From: Muricoccus nepalensis
GTDB lineage: Bacteria; Pseudomonadota; Alphaproteobacteria; Acetobacterales; Acetobacteraceae
Direction of reading: 5' to 3'
NCBI RefSeq assembly: GCF_006438825.1
Contig: NZ_RCZP01000008.1
Coordinates: 79,051 to 143,050, forward strand
Length of the DNA stretch: 64,000 nucleotides
The notes beneath the pieces are model-generated. The model did no database searches. It had not been told where the DNA came from and was given only the letters and a program-made list of their open reading frames with translations. The translations under genes were made by a program, and so were the position numbers. Below are positions 42,712 to 51,039 of the stretch, in pieces. Numbering within the stretch: the first letter of the stretch is position 1; each line of letters opens with the position of its first letter.

Positions 42712-43095
42712 ATGTCCGAAAGCACGGTTCCCGACTTCTTCGCCCGCTTCCCCATGGCCGCCGTCCGCAGCGAGGCGCTGGACGCGGCGCTGGCCGACCC
42801 GCTGGCGCCGCCGCTCACCCTCCTGTTCCTCTGGGGCCTGAACTGCCCGAACTGCGACGTCGCGAAGCGGGCGATCCTCGTCTCGCCGTCCCGCTTCGCC
42901 TGGCCGGACGTCCGCTGGCTGCACGCCAACGTCTACGACGACCCCGACATGGCCAGCCGCTTCGGCCTGCACGGCGTCCCCGCCTTCTTCGTCTTCCGGG
43001 GCGCGCGGCGCCTGGGCCGCATCACGGGCTGGCCGGGGGCCGAGGCCTTCGCGCGGGCCGTGGAGGCGCAGCGCGCGGAGAGCCCCCCGGCCTGA
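42712..43095 (+). CDS. Thioredoxin-like protein with CPNC motif
   Basis: A 127-residue thioredoxin-fold protein without a signal peptide. The redox motif is CPNC (Cys45, Cys48) in LFLWGLNCPNCDVAKRA. The cis-Pro loop is LHGVPAFFVFRGARR. CPNC in place of CGPC suggests a specialised cytosolic reductase or disulphide carrier. No partner is adjacent. Confidence 0.85.
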   Translation: MSESTVPDFFARFPMAAVRSEALDAALADPLAPPLTLLFLWGLNCPNCDVAKRAILVSPSRFAWPDVRWLHANVYDDPDMASRFGLHGVPAFFVFRGARRLGRITGWPGAEAFARAVEAQRAESPPA

Positions 43096-43108
43096 CGCCT
43101 CCGCCCCC

Positions 43109-44023
43109 TCACGCCCCCCGCGCGATCCGGCGGCAGTGCTCGAGCGAGGCCTCGATGAGGTTGTCGCTCGCCTCCGGGGTGCGGAAGGCCGAGTGGGCCG
43201 AGAGGGTCGCGTTCTCCACCGTGGAGAGAAAATGCCCCGCCGGCAGCGGCTCCTCGGCGTAGACGTCGAGGGCGAGGCGGATGGCGCCCGCCTCCGCCGC
43301 GCGGGCGAGCGCGGCCTCGTCGGCGATGGCGCCGCGGGCGGTGTTCACGAAGATCGCGCCCGGCCGCATCTTCGCGATGAGGTCCGCCGAGAGGAAGCCG
43401 CGCGTCTCGTCGTTCAGCAGCAGGTGCAGCGAGACGACGTGGCTCTCGGCGAGGAGGGTGTCGAGGGCGGTGAACTCCACCCCCTTCGCCTCCCGCGGCG
43501 TGCGGTTCCAGGCCAGCACCCGCATCCCCGCGCCGTTGCAGAGCCGCGCCATCTCCGCCCCGATGCCGCCGAAGCCGATCAGCCCGACCGTCTTGCGGGT
43601 GAGCTCGATCCCGTCCGTGCGCGGCCAGGCGCCCGCGCGGACGCCGCGGTCCATGCCCGCGAGCCCCTTCGCCGCGGCCCACATGAGGGCGAAGGCCATC
43701 TCCGCCACCGCGGTGTCGCCGTAGCCCTTGATGATGTGGACCTGGATGCCGCAGGCGGCCTGCAGCTCCTCCGGGTTCATGTAGCTGCGCGCGCCGGTGC
43801 CGAGGAAGACGACGTGCTTCAGCCCGGGGATCGCCTTCGCGACCTCGGTCGGCAGATGGGTGTGGTCGATGATGGCGATCTCGTGCCCGGCGAGCACGGC
43901 GGGAAGCCCGGCCAGGGTGATGTCGGGGTCGCGGTTCACCGTGACCGGCATGTCGCCGGGGCGGCGGAGCCGCTCCATGACATCCGCCAGGGCGCCCCCG
44001 GCATCGACGAAACAGGCGCGCAT
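43109..44023 (-). CDS. D-isomer specific 2-hydroxyacid dehydrogenase
   Basis: A 304-residue NAD(P)-dependent enzyme reducing 2-ketoacids. NAD-binding GFGGIGAEMARLCNGAG, then NTARGAIADEAAL (catalytic Arg), LDVYAEEPLP (Glu) and LSAHSAFRT (His) in the usual order. The substrate cannot be named; it could be glyoxylate/hydroxypyruvate or a branched ketoacid. It is convergent with the thioredoxin-like gene. Confidence 0.92.
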   Translation of the reverse strand: MRACFVDAGGALADVMERLRRPGDMPVTVNRDPDITLAGLPAVLAGHEIAIIDHTHLPTEVAKAIPGLKHVVFLGTGARSYMNPEELQAACGIQVHIIKGYGDTAVAEMAFALMWAAAKGLAGMDRGVRAGAWPRTDGIELTRKTVGLIGFGGIGAEMARLCNGAGMRVLAWNRTPREAKGVEFTALDTLLAESHVVSLHLLLNDETRGFLSADLIAKMRPGAIFVNTARGAIADEAALARAAEAGAIRLALDVYAEEPLPAGHFLSTVENATLSAHSAFRTPEASDNLIEASLEHCRRIARGA

Positions 44024-44113
44024 CCGACGTCATCCCCCCTTGAGAGAGGGGATGGTAGCGGCTGGCGGCGGGGTCTCCAACGGCGGGGCGGGCTTTTGCC
44101 CGCGCCGCGCCCG

Positions 44114-44587
44114 TCAGCCGGCCGGGACCGAAGCCGACGCCGGGGCCGGCGCCTCGCCCGCGGCGACGCGGTGGTACTCGTCCAGCGCCCGGGTGAGCCG
44201 GACCGCCGGGGCGGCGGGGCCGGGCGCCGGGCCGCCCCCTGCCCCGGCCGGCACCTCCTGGCCGGTGAGCAACGCGGCCATGGTGGCCGACGAGATGGAC
44301 ACCGCGGGCGCCGGGCCGGCGGCCTGGATGGCCTCCATCTCCGCCTCGGTCACGAGGCCGTCGCCGTTCGCGTCCACCCGGGCGAAGACCGCGGCCGAGA
44401 GGCTCGCGGCCGCCTTCACCTGGGACGGGTCCGCCGCGGGGTTGCCGGGCTTGCCAGGGCCGATGGCGGCGAACTCGGCGAGGCTCAGGCCTCCGTTGCC
44501 GTCTCGGTCAGCGCGGGCGAAGCTTCGCTCCCGCAACTGCCTGGCCATGTCCGCCGCCGACGCGACAGGGGCCGCTGAGACCTGCAC
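44114..44587 (-). CDS. EF-hand calcium-binding-type protein
   Basis: A 157-residue protein with two EF-hand loops, DRDGNGGLSLAEF (27-39) and DANGDGLVTEAEM (72-84), each with the needed Asp/Asn/Glu ligands. The C-terminal 65 residues are Ala/Pro/Gly-rich and probably disordered. There is no clear signal peptide. The role is unknown; calcium binding is inferred from the loops. Confidence 0.85.
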   Translation of the reverse strand: MQVSAAPVASAADMARQLRERSFARADRDGNGGLSLAEFAAIGPGKPGNPAADPSQVKAAASLSAAVFARVDANGDGLVTEAEMEAIQAAGPAPAVSISSATMAALLTGQEVPAGAGGGPAPGPAAPAVRLTRALDEYHRVAAGEAPAPASASVPAG

Positions 44588-44685
44588 GACACGCTTCCCT
44601 CTCTGGGGTGACGCACCCGGACTCGCCGGGCGCGGTCCTGCGAAGGCAGTACAAATATTGATACGCCACAGGAATGGCTAACACT

Positions 44686-45624
44686 TCACGAAGATCGCGG
44701 CGGGTTTTCCGCGGGCCAGGCGAACATCAGCTCGTGCTTGTTGTGCGCCCCGTGGAAGAGCGCGCCGCCCGGGATGGCCGCGAAGGCGGCGGCGGTCTCG
44801 TGGTCGGTCTCGGCCTGGAACTTGACCGTGACGACGATGTTCCGCGCCGCCCCCGCCTCCATCCAGCGGCGCACGAGGCCGAGGAGCCGCGCGGGGTAGC
44901 AGATGATGTCCGAGAACAGCCAGTCCACGGGATAGGGGTCGAGGCCGAAGGCGCTCTCCCGCCGCACGGTCACGTTGGGCAGGGCGGCGACGAGGGGGTC
45001 CATCTCCGCCTTGTCCACGGCGGTGACCGACGCGCCCAGTTCCGCCAGCGCCCAGCTCCAGCCGCCGGGCACGGCGCCGAGGTCGAGGCAGGCCTCGCCC
45101 GGGGAGGGCCAGCGGCCGATCCGGGTCAGCGCCTCCCACAGCTTGAGGTAGGCGCGGCTGGGCGGCCCCTCGCGGTCCTCGACGAAGGCCGGGGCGCCGT
45201 TGACGAAGGGGCTCGTCTTCGTCGGGCTGGCCAGCAGCCGGTCCGGTGCCAGCAGCGTCCAGGCGCCGAGATGGGAGGTGGGGCGCGGCTGCGGGAAGGC
45301 GATCGGCTTGGGCCGCAGCGGCGGCAGCGCGTCGCGGATGAGGGCGGCGCGGCGGTGATGCGCCACGTCCAGCAGCGCCCAGTTGCGCTGGATCGCCCGC
45401 AGCGCGTTGGCGGCCGACTTGATGGAGGGCACGGGTATCTCCGCCGGCGCCGTCCAGGTGTCGAGGGACCAGGGCGTGGCGTTCGGCCCCTCCGGCGGCG
45501 GGTCCGGGGAGAGGGCGAGCGGCCCGTGCCAGCCCGCGACCCGGCGGCCGGCGCGGCGGAGGTCCTCGGCCAGCTCGGCCTCGAAGCCCTCCGCAGCCAG
45601 GTAGGCGGCGCGGATCGCGGCCAC
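44686..45624 (-). CDS. RlmM-like SAM-dependent rRNA methyltransferase (FtsJ fold)
   Basis: A 312-residue protein with a C-terminal FtsJ-like fold: CLDLGAVPGGWSWALAELGA binds SAM, then VTAVDKAEM, PVDWLFSDIICYP and VTVKFQ with the catalytic Lys of the K-D-K-E set. This resembles RlmM, which methylates the 2'-OH of C2498 in 23S rRNA. The N-terminal half is shorter than in E. coli RlmM, so substrate identity is less sure. It is followed downstream in the same strand sense by nothing else. DUF423 lies 3 bases upstream. Confidence 0.8.
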   Translation of the reverse strand: MAAIRAAYLAAEGFEAELAEDLRRAGRRVAGWHGPLALSPDPPPEGPNATPWSLDTWTAPAEIPVPSIKSAANALRAIQRNWALLDVAHHRRAALIRDALPPLRPKPIAFPQPRPTSHLGAWTLLAPDRLLASPTKTSPFVNGAPAFVEDREGPPSRAYLKLWEALTRIGRWPSPGEACLDLGAVPGGWSWALAELGASVTAVDKAEMDPLVAALPNVTVRRESAFGLDPYPVDWLFSDIICYPARLLGLVRRWMEAGAARNIVVTVKFQAETDHETAAAFAAIPGGALFHGAHNKHELMFAWPAENPPRSS

Positions 45625-45627
45625 GGG

Positions 45628-45990
45628 TCAGGCCCGGTGGGTGAGGGCGGCGACGGCGAGGAGGAGCCAGCCGAGCATCAGCAGCATCCCCCCCGCCGGC
45701 GCCACGCCGAGGCTCCGCCCCGTCAGGGCCACGACCCAGACGGCGCCGCAGAAGAGGATCATGCCCAGGATGAAGGATAGCCCGGCGCCGTGGATCGCCC
45801 AGCCGCCCCAGCGCTCCGCCAGGATGCCGGCGGCGACGAGGGCCAGCGCGTGCCAGCCCTGCTGCGTCAGCGCGTTGTCGATCATCCGCGTGCGCGCCGG
45901 GTCCAGCGAGAGGCCGTGCGCGGCCCAGGCCGAGAGGGCGACGGCGAGAAGGCCGGCGAGGGCGCCGACCGCGATCAGGATGCGCGACAT
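45628..45990 (-). CDS. DUF423 membrane protein
   Basis: A 120-residue protein with four hydrophobic helices. It begins LIAVGALAGLLAVALSAWAAHGL and contains ALTQQGWHALALV and GLSFILGMILFCGAVW, the usual DUF423 features. Function unknown. It precedes the RlmM-like gene by 3 bases, a pairing also seen in other Proteobacteria. Confidence 0.9.
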   Translation of the reverse strand: MSRILIAVGALAGLLAVALSAWAAHGLSLDPARTRMIDNALTQQGWHALALVAAGILAERWGGWAIHGAGLSFILGMILFCGAVWVVALTGRSLGVAPAGGMLLMLGWLLLAVAALTHRA

Positions 45991-46087
45991 GGGCCGGGGT
46001 TAGCAGACCTGGGGCCCGGTTGGGAGGTTGCGCCGGGCGTGCGCGCGGAATCCTATGGCGCCTTCGCCACGGAGGCCCCCTTCCCCG

Positions 46088-47290
46088 ATGATCACGCTCG
46101 CCCGCCGCCTGGACGGGGTCGCCCCCTCGGCCTCCGCCACCATGACGCAGCGCGCGCGGGAGCTGGCGGCGACGGGGGAGCGGGTGATCTCCCTCTCCCA
46201 GGGCCAGCCGGACTTCCCGACGCCGCCGCACGCGATCGAGGCCGCGCACCGGGCCGCGCTGGAGGGGCAGACGAAGTACCCGCCCATCGCCGGCACGCCC
46301 GCGCTGAAGGAGGCGATCCGGCGGAAGTTCCTCCGCGAGAACGGGCTCGACTACGCGCTCGACGAGATCCTCGTCGGCAACGGCGGCAAGCAGGTCCTCT
46401 ACAACGCCATGATGGCGACGCTGAACCCGGGGGACGAGGTGGTGATCCCCCGCCCCTTCTGGATCAGCTACGCCGACATGGCGACCCTCGCCGGCGGCGT
46501 GCCCGTGCCGGTGGACTGCCCGGCGGAGGGCGGCTTCAAGCTGCGCCCGGAGGCGCTGGACGCCGCCATCACGCCCCGCACCCGCTGGGTGATGCTCAAC
46601 TTCCCGAACAACCCGACGGGCGCCGCCTGCTCGCGCGCCGAGATGCGGGCCATCGCCGACGTCATCCTGCGCCACCCGGGGGTGATGGTGCTGACCGACG
46701 ACATGTACGAGCACCTCCTCTACGACGGCGCCGCCTTCTGCACGATCGCCGAGGTGGAGCCCGCGCTGCGCGAGCGGGTGCTGACGGTGAACGGCGTCTC
46801 CAAGACCTACGCGATGACGGGCTGGCGCATCGGCTACTGCGGCGGGCCGCGGGCGCTGATCCGGGGCATGGCGAACATGCAGGGCCAGTCCACCAGCGGC
46901 GCCTCGGCCATCAGCCAGGCCGCGGCGGCGGCGGCGCTGGACGGGCCGCAGGGGCTGGTGGCCGAGCGGACCGAGGAGTTCCGCCAGCGCCGCGACCTCG
47001 CGGTGGCGATGCTGAACGAGGCGCCGGGCATCCGCTGCCACAAGCCGGAGGGCGCCTTCTACCTCTTCCCCGACGTCTCCGGCCTCATCGGCCGCACCAG
47101 CGGGGGCGGGCGGGCGATCGGGAACGACGCGGAGCTCGCCCTGGCCCTGCTGGAGGAGGCGAAGGTCGGCACGGTGCAGGGCGCGGCCTACGGCATGAGC
47201 CCGCACCTGCGCGTCTCCTACGCGCTGGACCGCGAGACGCTCCGCGAGGGCCTCGCGCGCATCGGGGAGTTCTGCCGGGCCATGCGCTGA
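46088..47290 (+). CDS. Class I/II PLP-dependent aminotransferase (aspartate aminotransferase type)
   Basis: A 400-residue enzyme moving an amino group between an amino acid and a 2-ketoacid. Seen: ISLSQGQPDFPTP, YPPIAGTPALKEAI, NFPNNPTGAACS, DDMYEHL, and the PLP lysine in GVSKTYAMTGWRIGY. The Arg binding the carboxylate is near LRVSYAL. Family length is normal. The ATG at 46,088 is used because homology starts there. An amino-acid ABC binding-protein gene follows in the same direction. Confidence 0.92.
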   Translation: MITLARRLDGVAPSASATMTQRARELAATGERVISLSQGQPDFPTPPHAIEAAHRAALEGQTKYPPIAGTPALKEAIRRKFLRENGLDYALDEILVGNGGKQVLYNAMMATLNPGDEVVIPRPFWISYADMATLAGGVPVPVDCPAEGGFKLRPEALDAAITPRTRWVMLNFPNNPTGAACSRAEMRAIADVILRHPGVMVLTDDMYEHLLYDGAAFCTIAEVEPALRERVLTVNGVSKTYAMTGWRIGYCGGPRALIRGMANMQGQSTSGASAISQAAAAAALDGPQGLVAERTEEFRQRRDLAVAMLNEAPGIRCHKPEGAFYLFPDVSGLIGRTSGGGRAIGNDAELALALLEEAKVGTVQGAAYGMSPHLRVSYALDRETLREGLARIGEFCRAMR

Positions 47291-47379
47291 GGCGCCCTGG
47301 CCTGGGGCTTGCTAATTTCGGGATCACGCGTCGGGGCACGCTCCAGTGCCCGGCACCGACGCAGAGGGGGATCGGCGGC

Positions 47380-48420
47380 ATGGCGATCGTTGGAAGGCGC
47401 CTCGGTTGGCTCGGGGCCGCGCTGGCGGCGGCGATGCTGCCAGGAATCGCGCGGGCGCAGGTCGCGGCCGGCCCGACCATCGCGAACATCCGGGCCAAGG
47501 GCTTCCTCGACTGCGGCGCCAACCCGGGCTCCCCCGGCTTCGGCGTGCCGGACAGCCGGGGCGAGCACCGGGGGATGGACCCCGATTTCTGCCGCGCCAT
47601 CGCGGCGGCGGTGCTGGGCGACCCCGCGAAGGTCCGCTTCACCGTGCTGACGAGCCAGTCGCGCATTCCCTCGCTGCAATCGGGGCAGGTCGACGTCGTC
47701 GCCCGCACCTTCACCTGGACGATGGGGCGCGAGGCCGGGTCGGGCCTGCAGTTCGGCCCCATCACCTTCCACGACGGCCAGGGCTTCATCGTCCGCCGCG
47801 CGACGGGGGTGGAGCGGGCGAACCAGCTCGACGGCGCCACCATCTGCGTCACCGCGGGCTCCACCAACGAGCTCAACCTCGCGGACTGGGCGCGCACGAA
47901 CCGCCTCTCGATCCGTCCCCTCGTCTTCGAGAGCAACGAGGACACGCGCAAGGCCTACGCCTCCGGCCGCTGCGACAGCTACACCCTCGACGCGAGCCAG
48001 CTCGCGGGCTTCCGCAGTTCCTTCGCCGATCCGGCGGAGCACGTCATCCTGCCGGACATCATCAGCAAGGAACCCCTCGCCCCCGCGGTGCGGAAGGGCG
48101 ACCCGCAATGGTACGACGCCATGCGCTGGACGATCCACGCGCTGATCCTCGCGGAGGAGCTGGGCGTCACCGCCGCCAACGCGGAGGCGATGCTGGAGAG
48201 CCCCAACCCCGACATCCGGCGCCTCCTGGGCGTCACCGGGGACTTCGGCCCCTCGATGAGCCTCGACCGGCGCTGGGCCTACAACGCCATCCGCGCGGTC
48301 GGGAACTACGGCGAGATCTTCGAGCGGCACGTCGGCGCGAACACGCCGGTCGGGCTCCGCCGCGGGCTGAACGACCTCTGGAGCCGGGGCGGGATCCTCT
48401 ACGCGCCGCCCATCCGCTGA
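47380..48420 (+). CDS. Amino-acid ABC transporter periplasmic binding protein (AapJ/family 3)
   Basis: A 346-residue solute receptor. Signal peptide (RRLGWLGAALAAAMLPGIARA-Q), then IRAKGFLDCGANPGSPGFG, DFCRAIAAAVLGD, ICVTAGSTNELNLADWAR and CDSYTLDASQLAGFR. This is the general L-amino-acid type rather than a narrow one. The permease and ATPase genes are not adjacent, which is unusual. The frame is open far upstream, but the signal peptide fixes the start at 47,380. Confidence 0.92.
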   Translation: MAIVGRRLGWLGAALAAAMLPGIARAQVAAGPTIANIRAKGFLDCGANPGSPGFGVPDSRGEHRGMDPDFCRAIAAAVLGDPAKVRFTVLTSQSRIPSLQSGQVDVVARTFTWTMGREAGSGLQFGPITFHDGQGFIVRRATGVERANQLDGATICVTAGSTNELNLADWARTNRLSIRPLVFESNEDTRKAYASGRCDSYTLDASQLAGFRSSFADPAEHVILPDIISKEPLAPAVRKGDPQWYDAMRWTIHALILAEELGVTAANAEAMLESPNPDIRRLLGVTGDFGPSMSLDRRWAYNAIRAVGNYGEIFERHVGANTPVGLRRGLNDLWSRGGILYAPPIR

Positions 48421-48427
48421 GCGCCCC

Positions 48428-48595
48428 TCAGCGGGGCTCCTTCGCCTCGGCCACGCGCTTGCCGATCATCGCCGCGACCGCGGCGACGCCGAGGGCGCCG
48501 AGCACCGCCCCGGCCATCACGTGGGTGGCCACCACGCCCGCCGCGTGAAGCCCGAGCAGCGCGGTGCGGCCGGGCCGGAAGGGGTTGGGGAACAT
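48428..48595 (-). CDS. Small membrane protein, second of a coupled pair
   Basis: A 55-residue protein with one or two helices (TALLGLHAAGVVATHVMAGA and VLGALGVAAVAAMIGKRVAE). It overlaps the preceding tiny gene as TGATG. No family is recognised. Composition and frame fit the chromosome. Confidence 0.6.
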   Translation of the reverse strand: MFPNPFRPGRTALLGLHAAGVVATHVMAGAVLGALGVAAVAAMIGKRVAEAKEPR

Positions 48596-48714
48596 CAGCG
48601 CATCCCCCCGAGCGCGCGGCGGCCGATGAGGAAGCCGGCGGCGATGGCGGTGCCGAGCGGGATCCCGATGCTGAGGCCCGTGAGAGAGAGGGCGAAGGAG
48701 GCGACGATCGGCAT
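48595..48714 (-). CDS. Tiny membrane protein, first of a coupled pair
   Basis: A 39-residue hydrophobic peptide (MPIVASFALSLTGLSIGIPL, then GTAIAAGFLIGRRALGGMR), one long helix with a basic end. A GGGGAG site precedes it. It is coupled to the 55-residue gene and lies downstream of the zinc-acquisition genes. Confidence 0.55.
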   Translation of the reverse strand: MPIVASFALSLTGLSIGIPLGTAIAAGFLIGRRALGGMR

Positions 48715-48782
48715 GGCGAGAACTCCCCTGGCTGCCTCCCCTCACCTGGGGCGGCGGGCGCCGCCTGAAAGTGGGGCGCCCC

Positions 48783-50000
48783 TCAGAACGCCGAGCGCCA
48801 GCCGAGCACGGCGATGACCGCGTCCTGCCGATCGTTCTTGGATTCGCCGCCGACGCTGCGCTGGTAGCCGACGTCGAGGCGGAACTTGAGCGGCAGGTCG
48901 CGGCCGACCGACACCTCCGCGTAGGTGGCGCGGGGAACCGGGTTCTCGCTCCGCTTCCGCTCGTCCCGCTGCAGGCCGAGGGTGGCGCGCCAGGGACCGG
49001 AGCGGGTCTGGGCGCCGACGGTGGTGAAGCGGCGGCGCTCGCCGACGGTCATGTCCTCGAAGCGGCCGGTGCCCCCGCCGAGCTCGTCCAGGATCTCCGG
49101 CCCGGCCTCGCGCGGGTTGCCGCCGGCGCCGCGGAACTGGACGAACTCCGCGAAGAGAAGGGTGCGGAGGTCGCGGCTCCAGGTGATCTCGTGCCGCAGG
49201 CCGGCGGCGAGGCCCGTCTCCCGCTTGGTGCCGTCCACCCCCGCGCCGCGCGAGAGCAGGGACAGGTGATAGGAGGTGTTGGGCAGGAAGGGCATCCGGT
49301 CGCCGTCGAGGGCGACGACGAAACTGTCCATCTGGCCGGTGTTGCCGGGCCCGCCCTGGCGGCGGGTGTTGCGGGCGTAGCGCTCGAAATCCCGCTCGCA
49401 GCAGCGCTCGCGCGTGAGGGCGGTCTCGCTCAAGACGCTCGTGTCGAAGCCGAAGACGGCGGCGGAGACGTCGTGCTCGCCGAAGCGGGCGTCGGAGACG
49501 ACGGTCGCGGTGCCGCCGAAGCCCAGGCTCTCGCGGATGAGGTAGACCTCGTGCGCGCGCACGTCGAGCAGCAGGCCCGGGAAGTCGTGGTGGCCGCGGC
49601 CGAAGGGGGCCGAGAACTTGCCGCCGTAGAGGACGAGCCGCGACGTCGGGCGCCAGTCGAGGCGGAGCTCCTCGAGATAGGCGGCCTGGGTGCGGAAGGC
49701 CGCGGTGCCGCCGTTCGGCTCGGTCTCGCCGACGGGCTCGATATGGACGACGCCCTGCACCGACCATTCCCGCGACAGGAAGAGGCCCGCCGCGATCTCG
49801 CCGCGGGCGAAGAGGGTCGTGCCGCGCTGCCGGCGGTCGGTCGCGGAGGTGGTGGAGAGGGAGAAGAGCCGCAGGTCCGCCTCCCCCGCCACCTGGGGGT
49901 AGAGGTTGAGGCCGGGCGGGGGCGCGGGCGCCGTGACCTGGGCGGCCGCGGGCGCCGCCGCCAGGAGGAGCGCGCCGAGAAGCGTGGGAAGGCGCCGCAT
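48783..50000 (-). CDS. Outer-membrane beta-barrel protein, zinc-linked
   Basis: A 405-residue protein with a signal peptide (LPTLLGALLLAAAPAAA-Q) and alternating amphipathic strands ending in aromatic Phe (AVLGWRSAF), the outer-membrane barrel end mark. It looks like a porin-type channel rather than a TonB receptor: no plug or TonB box is seen. It overlaps the znuA-like gene by one base and shares the Zur-type site, so a role in zinc passage across the outer membrane is inferred. Confidence 0.75.
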   Translation of the reverse strand: MRRLPTLLGALLLAAAPAAAQVTAPAPPPGLNLYPQVAGEADLRLFSLSTTSATDRRQRGTTLFARGEIAAGLFLSREWSVQGVVHIEPVGETEPNGGTAAFRTQAAYLEELRLDWRPTSRLVLYGGKFSAPFGRGHHDFPGLLLDVRAHEVYLIRESLGFGGTATVVSDARFGEHDVSAAVFGFDTSVLSETALTRERCCERDFERYARNTRRQGGPGNTGQMDSFVVALDGDRMPFLPNTSYHLSLLSRGAGVDGTKRETGLAAGLRHEITWSRDLRTLLFAEFVQFRGAGGNPREAGPEILDELGGGTGRFEDMTVGERRRFTTVGAQTRSGPWRATLGLQRDERKRSENPVPRATYAEVSVGRDLPLKFRLDVGYQRSVGGESKNDRQDAVIAVLGWRSAF

Positions 50001-50962
50001 CAGGCCGCCCCCCGCAGCGCCGCGACGATGAGGCGCGCGTTGTGCCGGACCAGCGCCTCGTAGCTCGGCGCGGGGCCGCCCGGCGCCGAGAGCGCGTCGG
50101 AGTAGAGGCGCCCGCCGACCCGCGCCCCGGCCTCGCGCGCCAGGCGGTCCATCATCGTCGGGTTGGCCATGTTCTCGACGAAGACGGCCGTGATGCCCTG
50201 GGCGCGGACCTGCCGGATGAGGTCCGCGATGTCGGAGGCGGAGGGCTCCGAATGGGTGTTGATGCCCTGGGGCGAGAGGAAGGTGATCCCGTAGGCGTCG
50301 CCGAAGTAGCCGAAGGCGTCGTGGCTGGTCAGGACCTTGCGGCGCTCCTCCGGGATGGGGGCGAAGGCGGCGCGGACCTCGGCGTCTAGCGCCGCGAGGC
50401 GGGCGGCGTAGGCCTCGGCGTTGCGGGCGTAGAGGGCGGCGTTGGCGGGGTCCGCGGCGGAAAGGCCGGCCGCGATGTTGCGGGCGTAGACCATCGCGTT
50501 CCGCGGGCTGCCCCAGGCATGGGGGTCCGGCGTGCGCGCGGGCTCGACCGCGTGGGGCCGCCGGCGGCCGGCGCCGCCGCCGTGGCTGTGGGCGTGCCCG
50601 TCCTGCGAGGCGCGGAGCGGGACGCCCTCGCTCGCGACGACCGTGGTGCCGGCGAAGCCGGCGGCGCCCGTCAGGCGGCCGATCCAGTCGTCGAAGCCGA
50701 GGCTGTTGCGCACCAGCAGGGCGGCGCCGCGCAGCTTCTCCGCGTCGGAGGGGCGGGGCTGGAAGTCGTGCGCGTCGGCGTCCGTGCCGACGAGGGTGGC
50801 GAGGGCCAGCGGCCGTCGGCCGGCCACCTCGCGGAGGAAGTCGGCCAGGATGGTGAAGGTCGCCGTGGCCGGTAGGGTGGTAGCCTGGGCCTGGGCCTGG
50901 GCCTGCGCGCCGCGCAGGGCGGGAGTGGAGAGGGCAGCGGCGAGGAGGGCGCGGCGGCGCAT
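50000..50962 (-). CDS. Zinc/manganese ABC transporter binding protein, ZnuA-like
   Basis: A 320-residue periplasmic metal receptor. Signal region (RRALLAAALSTPALRGAQA), then ATLVGTDADAHDFQPRPSDA (first His ligand), a His-rich loop (DGHAHSHGGG, about 120), DPHAWGSPRN (second His), TSHDAFGYFGDAYGI (third His) and a Glu/Asp-bearing end. The His loop is typical of zinc-type (cluster A-I) proteins. Permease and ATPase genes are not here. A Zur-like palindrome stands 18 bases upstream of the start. Confidence 0.88.
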   Translation of the reverse strand: MRRRALLAAALSTPALRGAQAQAQAQATTLPATATFTILADFLREVAGRRPLALATLVGTDADAHDFQPRPSDAEKLRGAALLVRNSLGFDDWIGRLTGAAGFAGTTVVASEGVPLRASQDGHAHSHGGGAGRRRPHAVEPARTPDPHAWGSPRNAMVYARNIAAGLSAADPANAALYARNAEAYAARLAALDAEVRAAFAPIPEERRKVLTSHDAFGYFGDAYGITFLSPQGINTHSEPSASDIADLIRQVRAQGITAVFVENMANPTMMDRLAREAGARVGGRLYSDALSAPGGPAPSYEALVRHNARLIVAALRGAA

Positions 50963-50980
50963 CGCGGAGGCTTCCGAATT

Positions 50981-50997
50981 ACGTTATAACATAACGT
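50981..50997 (-). promoter_or_regulatory. Zur-like operator
   Basis: ACGTTAT-AAC-ATAACGT is a perfect 7-bp dyad, rich in A+T in a very G+C-rich area. It resembles the GTTATA...TATAAC boxes of alphaproteobacterial Zur. Position before znuA supports zinc repression. Confidence 0.75.
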
Positions 50998-51039
50998 AGC
51001 CCGGCCCAGGAGGGAGGGGCAAGCCCCGCGCGATGGCGG

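Noticed and set aside
44678-47206. An 842-codon minus-strand frame across RlmM, DUF423 and aminotransferase genes
   Set aside because: It spans three well-supported genes in other frames and has no domain features.
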